DNA of 64,000 nt. Origin: Longimonas halophila (GTDB lineage Bacteria; Bacteroidota; Rhodothermia; Rhodothermales; Salinibacteraceae). Location: positions 1-64,000 of the forward strand of contig NZ_PDEP01000015.1 in assembly GCF_002554705.1 (NCBI RefSeq), read 5' to 3'. Below the pieces are notes generated by a model. It made no database searches. It was given only the letters and a program-made list of their open reading frames with translations, and was not told where the DNA came from. Below are positions 58,366-64,000 of this stretch, one piece after another; positions within the stretch are counted from its first letter, which is position 1; each line of letters opens with the position of its first letter. Made by a program: the position numbers and the translations under genes.

Positions 58366-58423
58366 TGTCGCGTTTCATGAGCGCCACCAGGACCTGGCCG
58401 CCCTCGACAATTTAGATGGGTAG
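58301..58423 (+). pseudogene. Truncated nucleotidyltransferase-like toxin remnant
   Basis: A 40-residue frame, MAGPKTLHPDFVAFVELLNA then HDVAFHERHQDL, overlaps the end of the preceding small gene. DFVAFVELLNAHDV is the typical N-terminus of MNT/DUF6036-like nucleotidyltransferases, but the GGYAVAFHG-type core with its catalytic Asp residues is missing after it, and the frame stops at 58423. The next gene begins its stop only 60 nt away, so no full domain can fit. Confidence 0.5.
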
Positions 58424-58483
58424 GCACGTTCTTTTCTCTCTCCTGTACCCGTCAGAATACAGATCTAAACCCGGACAACCGGA

Positions 58484-59122
58484 TTAACCCGGCTGCTCCT
58501 CATCCATGCGCGCTTGAAACGCATCGACGAAGTCGCCCACGTGTCGCCCATCCACCAGCGCATGATGCACGTGAACAGAGACGGGCATGGAGCGCATGCC
58601 GTCGTCGGACTCGGTCATCTTTCCAAAGGCAATTTTCGGCGCGCTGTCCGCAACGCCGAAGTGGCGGGCGTGCGAGAGCGCGGTGAAGTCGAGCCACGGA
58701 AGCGCCGTGATGTGGAGCACGTTTGCGCTCGCGGTGGCGGGGGCAAGCTCCGTTCCCGCACGTACCCGTTCGATCTCTGTGGTGGCCGCCGCGGTAAATT
58801 GCGACCAGTTCTCGTGATACTCGATGTAGGCGTATCCGAAGGTCCCGTCGGGCCGCTCGATCGTGGGAGAGGCATGGACCTGGTCGTGCACGTAGACGTC
58901 GCCATCCTCAATCCGAAGCCGAAACGGCTCGACTGCATTCGCAGCTGCCAGCGCCTTGTGTAGGTAGAACAGGAAGAACGACTGCGCTTTGCTTTTGCAG
59001 TGCGCATAGGCGCGGGTGCAGTCTACATCGACGCAGACGCCAAAGAACGGCTCATCGAACGTTCGGAAGAACTTAAAATGCGCTGCACGCGGCCATGTGT
59101 CGAGGTCCAATTTCTGTTTCAT
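58484..59122 (-). CDS. Chloramphenicol acetyltransferase-like enzyme
   Basis: 212 residues from the Met at 59122 (MKQKLDLDTWPRAAHFKFF), the length of a CAT monomer. The catalytic motif HHALVDGRHVGDFVDAFQ near residue 187 holds the essential His, and SFGKM-type pocket residues are in KIAFGKMTE. The conserved trimer residues TALPWLDFTALSHARHF and the Tyr of FGYAYIEY are present. It transfers acetyl from acetyl-CoA to chloramphenicol or another hydroxylated compound; as a chromosomal gene without mobile context, the natural substrate may differ. Confidence 0.88.
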   Translation of the reverse strand: MKQKLDLDTWPRAAHFKFFRTFDEPFFGVCVDVDCTRAYAHCKSKAQSFFLFYLHKALAAANAVEPFRLRIEDGDVYVHDQVHASPTIERPDGTFGYAYIEYHENWSQFTAAATTEIERVRAGTELAPATASANVLHITALPWLDFTALSHARHFGVADSAPKIAFGKMTESDDGMRSMPVSVHVHHALVDGRHVGDFVDAFQARMDEEQPG

Positions 59123-59188
59123 CGGTACCGTGAGGCAAGCGGGCAGTGACGTACAGGCGGAGTGCTGCAGGCTCATTCAGGCAGGGGG

Positions 59189-59701
59189 TTACTGCCCGTA
59201 GCTGGCGACCACGCGGGTGCCGCCTTCGCTGGTAAAGGCCAGCACATCGTACGGGTCGAGGCGGTTGCCCTGCTCCATTCCGGGCGAGCCAACCGGCATA
59301 CCCGGCACCGTAAGGCCCTGGATGCCGTCGGGCGCGTTGCTTAAGAGCGCCTTGATGTCATCGGCGGGCACATGCCCCTCAATCACGTAGTCGTCTACGA
59401 TCGCGGTGTGGCATGAGCTAAGCTGTTGCGGCACCCCCGCTTGCTGCTTGACCGCTCTCATATCCTGACGCATTTCTGATGCGACGGTAAATCCTTCCGC
59501 CTCCAGGTGTTGCACCCACTTTCCACAGCACCCGCAGGTCGGGCTCTGGTACACAGTAATCGTGGGCAGCGGCGTTCCGAATCCGGGTATGGTTCCCGAA
59601 ATAACGCCGGTTTGCGAAAGCCCAAATAGCAGCGCTACAGCCAGGGCCACGCCAACCCCGAGGCTCTTGAGTGTGGCACCTATCGATAAATTGCTGAACA
59701 T
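59189..59701 (-). CDS. DUF411 metal-binding protein, membrane-anchored
   Basis: 170 residues from the Met at 59701 (MFSNLSIGATLKSLG). An N-terminal hydrophobic segment (about 12-30) exports it. The DUF411 core reads VYQSPTCGCCGKWVQHLEAE (about 51-70), SSCHTAIVDDYVIEGHVPAD and LTVPGMPVGSPGMEQGN. DUF411 proteins are thought to bind copper or other soft metals through the CxCC and Met residues. No copper gene is directly adjacent, though a His/Cys-rich protein and a CusA-type pump lie 3.5 kb away. Confidence 0.85.
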   Translation of the reverse strand: MFSNLSIGATLKSLGVGVALAVALLFGLSQTGVISGTIPGFGTPLPTITVYQSPTCGCCGKWVQHLEAEGFTVASEMRQDMRAVKQQAGVPQQLSSCHTAIVDDYVIEGHVPADDIKALLSNAPDGIQGLTVPGMPVGSPGMEQGNRLDPYDVLAFTSEGGTRVVASYGQ

Positions 59702-59919
59702 AGTGGTTTGACGTAGTAAGATATTGACACGTACATTTTGCCTTACGGCGTTCGCACGCGTAGGCTCCACGCTGCACCCGGCCCACAGACCGTGCATCGT
59801 TGCTTTTGTGCGTCTTCACACTTCAGGGTAGGTCTCTTGTTGCGCTTTCCCGCCTTGTGAGATACGTTAGGTAATTGCTTTAATTCAAGCTCTTTTTTTG
59901 CCCACTGTCCCCTCTACGC

Positions 59920-61275
59920 ATGCGTATCGTTGTCATTGGTGCCGGTGAAGTCGGATTTGACGTAGCGCGCATGCTTTCGGAAGAGCAACACGACGTATTC
60001 GTCGTCGACAACGATGCCGACGTGCTGCATCGCGTGCGGCGCAAGCTCGATGTAATGACTGTGCATGGCAACGGCACCTCTGCAAGCGTTCTGGAGGATG
60101 CCCGGATCCATGAAGCCAACATGGTCGTGGCCGTTACCGCTGTCGACGAGGTAAACCTCGTGGCTTGCATGATGGCCGACCGCCTGGGCGTGCCCACTAC
60201 CATTGCTCGCACCCGAACCAGCGAGGCCGAACGCAAGCAGGCGGTCCTCAGCACGCAAGACTTTGGCATCGACCTGGCCATTCATCCCGAAGAAGCCGCT
60301 GCCGCCGAGGTCGTCCGGCTGATTCAGCGGGCCAGTGCCTCGGAGGTGCTCACGTTCTGCGCCGAACAGCTTCAGCTCATTGGCGTCCGCATCGATCCAG
60401 ACAGCGAGGTGGTAGGCGCCAGCATGAAAGAGCTGGTCGCCATTGATGCCGATATCGACTTTCGCATAAAGGCGATTCTACGCGGCAACAAAACGATTTT
60501 GCCCGACGGTGCTGAGCGCATTCAGGCTGACGACCATCTGTTCATTATGACACGGCCTACCTGCGTATCCGCCGTTACGAAACTCCTGGGCAAGAAGGAT
60601 ATGCAGATCCGCCACATCATGATTGCGGGTGGAACGCGCGTAGGCGTTCGAACGGCCCAGCACATCATGCGCGACTGTCCTGACTGCCGCGTCAAGCTCA
60701 TTGAGCCCAATGCTGACCGCGCCGCCCAGCTTGCTGCCGACCTGCCCAATGTGCTCGTGCTCCAGGGCGACACTACCGATGTGGAGCTGCTCGTGGAAGA
60801 GGGGCTCAAGGATATGGATGCGTTCGTGGCGGTGTCTAACAAGGAGGAGGCCAACCTCGTGACGTGCCTCATGGCCAAGGAGTACGGCGTGCACAAAACG
60901 GTGGCGCAACTCTCGAAGGTAGCGTACATCCCCATGAGCGAGCAGCTCGGGCTTGATGCCGCCGTAAGCACAAAGCTGGCTGTATCGCACGAGGTGCAGC
61001 GCTTCTTTCGGGGGCAGCATGTGCTGAGCGTAGCCACCGTGCACGGTCTCAACGCGGAAATTCTCGAAGCGTACGCCTCACCCGGCGCCCCGATTACGCG
61101 TGGGCCTCTGCACAAGCTCGACCTGCCCGACGGCCTGCTCGTAGCAGCGGTGAACCACGAGAACGGCCCGATCGAAATTGCGACCGGAGATACGCACATT
61201 CAGGCCAACGACCGGGCTATCGTCTTTGTGTTGCCGACCTCGGTAGAGCACATCGAATCGCTCTTTGGCACGTAG
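59920..61275 (+). CDS. trkA: Trk system potassium uptake regulator TrkA
   Basis: 451 residues: two RCK modules. The first Rossmann motif is VIGAGEVGFDVARML (about 5-19), followed by VVDNDADVLHRV, and TrkA-C; the second starts near 229 (IMIAGGTRVGVRTAQHIM). It sits on the inner face of the membrane and controls TrkH with ATP/ADP or NADH. trkH begins 57 nt downstream, so the two form an operon. The leader is pyrimidine-rich (CACTGTCCCCTCTACG). Confidence 0.95.
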   Translation: MRIVVIGAGEVGFDVARMLSEEQHDVFVVDNDADVLHRVRRKLDVMTVHGNGTSASVLEDARIHEANMVVAVTAVDEVNLVACMMADRLGVPTTIARTRTSEAERKQAVLSTQDFGIDLAIHPEEAAAAEVVRLIQRASASEVLTFCAEQLQLIGVRIDPDSEVVGASMKELVAIDADIDFRIKAILRGNKTILPDGAERIQADDHLFIMTRPTCVSAVTKLLGKKDMQIRHIMIAGGTRVGVRTAQHIMRDCPDCRVKLIEPNADRAAQLAADLPNVLVLQGDTTDVELLVEEGLKDMDAFVAVSNKEEANLVTCLMAKEYGVHKTVAQLSKVAYIPMSEQLGLDAAVSTKLAVSHEVQRFFRGQHVLSVATVHGLNAEILEAYASPGAPITRGPLHKLDLPDGLLVAAVNHENGPIEIATGDTHIQANDRAIVFVLPTSVEHIESLFGT

Positions 61276-61332
61276 CGGGACATCGGTGCGCGTGCTCCTC
61301 GTCCTCTCTTGTTCGCTGTTTCCTGCCTTGCC

Positions 61333-62853
61333 ATGACCATACACTGGATTGCCATTGCCCGCACGCTGGGCGGATTGCTGCTCTTTGCCGGGGCGGCGTT
61401 GCTTGCGCCTGCTGGGGTGGCGCTCGGATATGGCGAAGCCGCATGGTGGAGCTTCGGCGGGACCGCGCTGGGCACGCTGGCTACAGGCGGCGCCCTGTGG
61501 TTCGGACTGGGGGGCGTAGCGCCCCAAGACAAAGACCTGGGCATCCGTGAGGGATTCGTCATTGTGGCGCTGTCATGGGTGGTGCTCTCGCTTGTCGGTG
61601 CGCTTCCGTTTGTGATTAGCGATGTGCTGCCCTCCTACACCGATGCGTTCTTCGAAACCATGAGCGGCTTTACCACCACCGGCGCCACCATCTTCGGCGG
61701 CGGGGGCAACATGGACATCGAGGCCATGCCGCGTTCCTTTCTCTTCTGGCGCAGCCTGACGCACTGGATTGGCGGCATGGGTATCATCCTGCTCACGCTG
61801 GCCATCCTGCCCATTCTGGGCATTGGTGGCTTCCAACTCTATCGGGCCGAAGTGCCCGGCCCCTCAGCCGACAAGCTCACGCCGCGCGTTCGCGAAACCG
61901 CCCGCCGCCTGTGGCTCGTGTATGTCGGCATCACCGCAGTGCAGGTGCTATTTCTGCTCCCGGCCATGAGCGGATTCGATGCCATCAACCACGCGTTTGC
62001 CACGATGGCCACCGGCGGCTTCTCCACCAAAAACGGCTCGGTGGCCGACTTCGACTCGGCCTATGTTGACGGTGTTATCACGCTGTTTATGGTGCTGGCC
62101 GGGATGAACTTTGCCCTGCACTACCGCATGCTGCGTGGCAAAGCCATTACCGTCTGGCGGGATACGGAGCTGCGCGTCTACCTCGGCATTATTGTCGCAG
62201 CCACCGGGCTCCTCGTCGTTTCTACATGGTCGGTCTCGGGCGTCAGGCTCCCCGTCGCTTCCGAGGCCCAGACCAGCTTCGCAGGCTACGACTCGCTGGG
62301 CGAGGCGCTGCGATACGGTGTGTTTCAGGCCGTGGCGATTATCACTTCGACCGGCTTCGGCACCGCCGACTACGAGATGTGGCCGCCCCTGGCTGTGGGT
62401 GTTGTCTTCCTGCTCTTTTTCTGCGGCGGCATGGCGGGCTCCACCGGCGGCGGCGTGAAGGTGATGCGCCATGTGGTGCTGGCCAAAAACGCCCTGAACG
62501 AGTTTAAGCAGCTGGTGCACCCAAGAGCCGTGCTGCGCACGCATCTCAACGGACAGCCCATTGCCCCTGCCGTGCTGCGCAACGTACTGCTCTTCGTGGT
62601 ACTGTATATCCTGCTGCTCTTTCTGGGCACGCTGGCGCTGGCTGCGCTGGGCCAGGACCTCTGGACCGCATTCGCCGCGGCGCTCTCGTGCGTGGGCAAC
62701 ATCGGGCCCGGCTGGGGCACCGTGGGGCCGACCGAAAACTACGCGCACCTGCCCGCCCTCAGCAAGTGGATCCTCTCGTTTCTCATGATGGCCGGACGCC
62801 TCGAAATCATTACCGTGCTCATCGTCTTCACCCCGGCGTTCTGGCGGCGGTAA
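61333..62853 (+). CDS. trkH: Trk system potassium uptake protein TrkH
   Basis: 506 residues from the ATG at 61333 (MTIHWIAIARTLGG); a TTG at 61309 adds 8. Ten hydrophobic segments with four pore loops: TMSGFTTTGATI (MSGFTTTGA), FATMATGGFST, ITSTGFGTADYE and ALSCVGNIGPGWG, each with the filter Gly. It takes up K+ across the inner membrane with TrkA, important for osmotic adaptation. The gene ends directly before an A/T-rich repeat-like sequence. Confidence 0.95.
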   Translation: MTIHWIAIARTLGGLLLFAGAALLAPAGVALGYGEAAWWSFGGTALGTLATGGALWFGLGGVAPQDKDLGIREGFVIVALSWVVLSLVGALPFVISDVLPSYTDAFFETMSGFTTTGATIFGGGGNMDIEAMPRSFLFWRSLTHWIGGMGIILLTLAILPILGIGGFQLYRAEVPGPSADKLTPRVRETARRLWLVYVGITAVQVLFLLPAMSGFDAINHAFATMATGGFSTKNGSVADFDSAYVDGVITLFMVLAGMNFALHYRMLRGKAITVWRDTELRVYLGIIVAATGLLVVSTWSVSGVRLPVASEAQTSFAGYDSLGEALRYGVFQAVAIITSTGFGTADYEMWPPLAVGVVFLLFFCGGMAGSTGGGVKVMRHVVLAKNALNEFKQLVHPRAVLRTHLNGQPIAPAVLRNVLLFVVLYILLLFLGTLALAALGQDLWTAFAAALSCVGNIGPGWGTVGPTENYAHLPALSKWILSFLMMAGRLEIITVLIVFTPAFWRR

Positions 62854-63278
62854 TCGATTTGGGATGTTCGATTTTGGATTTTAGAGGGGAAAGCATGAGG
62901 GTATAAACGCTGTACAGGGTCTACAAAAATAGGCCCACTATTAACCTGGTGTCCCGCTCGTCGCAAGGCTCGTGTCTGTTTAGCGTGGTTCAATAACCGC
63001 CCGGGATATCCGCTCCTGATCTCGGGCTAAGGAAACCCATAGCCGGGGATCGCTCGCATCCCCGGCGATCTTTGGGCTGAATGCTATGGGCACCGCTTGC
63101 GTCACGCGTGATGGTACGCTAAACAGATCCTGAACTTGATCCAGGATCCAGCACATGCGAACCTGATCCGGAGACGAGCGCAGCGAACGCACACAGCAAT
63201 CCATTCACTGCCCCGGAACCCGCATTCCTGCGTTTGGTACAGGCAACATCCAATGTCTTTGTATTCCGAAGTGGCTTC
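62854..63278. other. Intergenic region with repeat remnants
   Basis: Immediately after trkH, GATTTGGGATGTTCGATTTT at 62857 recalls the heptad-like A/T repeat at 39645-39670. TCCCGCTCGTCGCAAGGCTC at about 62952 resembles the blocks at 36329 and 58028. A partial family C copy is at 63124-63209. No gene is seen. Confidence 0.5.
63124..63209 (+). repeat. Interspersed repeat, family C partial copy 3
   Basis: CAGATCCTGAACTTGATCCA and CTGATCCGGAGACGAGCGCA correspond to the inner half of the family C copies at 11231 and 36586 with about 75-80% similarity by eye; an indel of about 15 bases separates the blocks. Confidence 0.65.
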
Positions 63279-63770
63279 GTGGCAAAAGCACCCCACCGCT
63301 ACCGGTTTGGCGTAGCTTTCGTCATGGTTGCTCTGTTGATGAGCAGCCTGGCGCCTATGGTGCAGCGCGTCTGCGCACAGATGAGCACGACGCACGCTCA
63401 GCACATGGATGCCGCTACGCCCTGCTGCCATGCAGAACACGCAGGCGCACACCACGATGGTGCCGCACCCTGCCCCGAATCGCCTGATCGCGGCTCGGAG
63501 TCTAACTGCGAAGATCGCCTCCACGACCCATCGCCCAACGCAACGCTTGGCACGGACCAGTGCTGCGACCTGCACCTCGATCAGCATAGCGCCGAGGCCA
63601 CCGCGCCGCGCGTAGTGCTCGTGCCTGCGCCCTACAGCGCACTGGCATCGGCCCATGCCGTATCGGTTGACATGCCGTCCGAACGGCCCACGAGTGCGGT
63701 GTCCTCGCGCGGACCGCCTCGCGTTGCTTCCACCCCGCTCTTCCTGCAACACGCCGCACTTCTACGCTAA
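63279..63770 (+). CDS. Exported His/Cys-rich protein, probable metal-binding
   Basis: 163 residues from a GTG at 63279, which gives a standard signal peptide (FGVAFVMVALLMSSLAPMVQ, cleavage near VCAQ); the frame opens at a TTG at 63234. The mature part has HMDAATPCCHAEHAGAHHDG, then SNCEDRLHDPS and DQCCDLHLDQH, rich in His and Cys, suited to copper or similar metals. No family is recognised with certainty. It precedes a CusA-type efflux pump gene by 114 nt and is probably in the same metal-resistance operon. Confidence 0.68.
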   Translation: MAKAPHRYRFGVAFVMVALLMSSLAPMVQRVCAQMSTTHAQHMDAATPCCHAEHAGAHHDGAAPCPESPDRGSESNCEDRLHDPSPNATLGTDQCCDLHLDQHSAEATAPRVVLVPAPYSALASAHAVSVDMPSERPTSAVSSRGPPRVASTPLFLQHAALLR

Positions 63771-63884
63771 TCTGTCGTCGTGGACTTCGTCGCTGAAGCG
63801 GTATGTCCACCCGTGCGGATGCCGTCTGCATCCGCCTGAACCGAGCCTTCCCCTGCCCTCCGTAGCTCGTTGAACGACGGTTGT

Positions 63885-64000
63885 ATGTCTGTAGTCGATC
63901 GTGTCATTGCGTTTTTTCTGGATAACAAGCTCATTGCGGTGCTTCTGCTGCTGGCCCTGGTGGGCTGGGGCGTGGCTACGGCGCCATTCGATTGGGAACT
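63885..64000 (+). CDS. Start of CusA/CzcA-type RND efflux permease (partial)
   Basis: Only the first 38 codons are in the window: MSVVDRVIAFFLDNKLIAVL followed by LLLALVGWGVATAPFDWE. This is the TM1 and start of the periplasmic domain of heavy-metal-efflux RND permeases such as CusA and CzcA, whose N-terminus always pairs an FFL.NK motif with a hydrophobic TM1 and APFDW. Substrate cannot be told from this fragment, but the neighbouring His/Cys-rich protein suits copper, silver or zinc. Confidence 0.8.
   Translation, partial: MSVVDRVIAFFLDNKLIAVLLLLALVGWGVATAPFDWE

Overview
The window is GC-rich chromosomal DNA from a bacterium of the Bacteroidota/Rhodothermota side of the tree, most like a Salinibacter-type halophile (Salinibacter, Longimonas, Salisaeta or a relative). 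This is an inference from several traits: a type IX secretion-style C-terminal sorting tail on a secreted nuclease, a TonB-dependent receptor with a carboxypeptidase-regulatory-like N-terminus, promoters of the TTGACA / TAnnTT kind, almost no Shine-Dalgarno sequences, an extremely acidic small protein, and several potassium-handling genes (TrkA, TrkH, an RCK channel). I saw no rRNA, tRNA, CRISPR array, prophage or transposase gene. Most of the window is ordinary housekeeping and accessory chromosome.

Layout. 1-2.3 kb: end of an NmrA-like reductase, an ABM-domain protein, thiL and a DsrE-like protein. 2.6-8 kb: DUF1152 protein, beta-propeller protein, a sigma/anti-sigma/AhpD-like operon and a GntR/UTRA regulator. 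8-11 kb: gyrB and a family 2 glycosyltransferase. 11.1-15 kb: repeats, small hypothetical proteins, a TlpA-like thioredoxin and a CDF metal exporter. 15-19.6 kb: a kinase / response regulator / NtrC-like activator operon, separated from a divergent ECF sigma gene by a striking double palindrome at 19785-19820. 21-25 kb: lone nuoH, a patatin-like lipase, PhaR-type and GbsR-type regulators. 26-36 kb: TonB receptor, FabG, a KAS III homologue without the catalytic His, a sodium/solute symporter, an acyl-CoA ligase and an alpha/beta hydrolase. 37-39 kb: lrp-glnA. 39.8-46 kb: a minus-strand extracellular nucleic-acid locus (secreted endonuclease, lipoprotein, DUF3006, ComEC-like lipoprotein with helix-hairpin-helix). 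46.4-53 kb: RCK potassium channel, gdhA, and a Ser/Thr kinase paired with an ECF sigma factor. 53.5-64 kb: beta-barrel protein, smc, a decayed two-gene module, a CAT-like acetyltransferase, DUF411, trkA-trkH, and a His/Cys-rich secreted protein before the start of a CusA-type efflux pump.

How it fits together. Nitrogen assimilation is represented by lrp-glnA and gdhA. LacI/GalR-like palindromes (core AGCGCT) lie upstream of lrp, gdhA and the TonB receptor, which hints at a shared regulator. The intergenic DNA is rich in short non-coding repeats, including a palindromic MITE-like family and a near-identical inverted pair about 25 kb apart. The best candidates for something little described are the surface nuclease / ComEC-like locus, the twin palindrome at 19785-19820, and the KAS III homologue.
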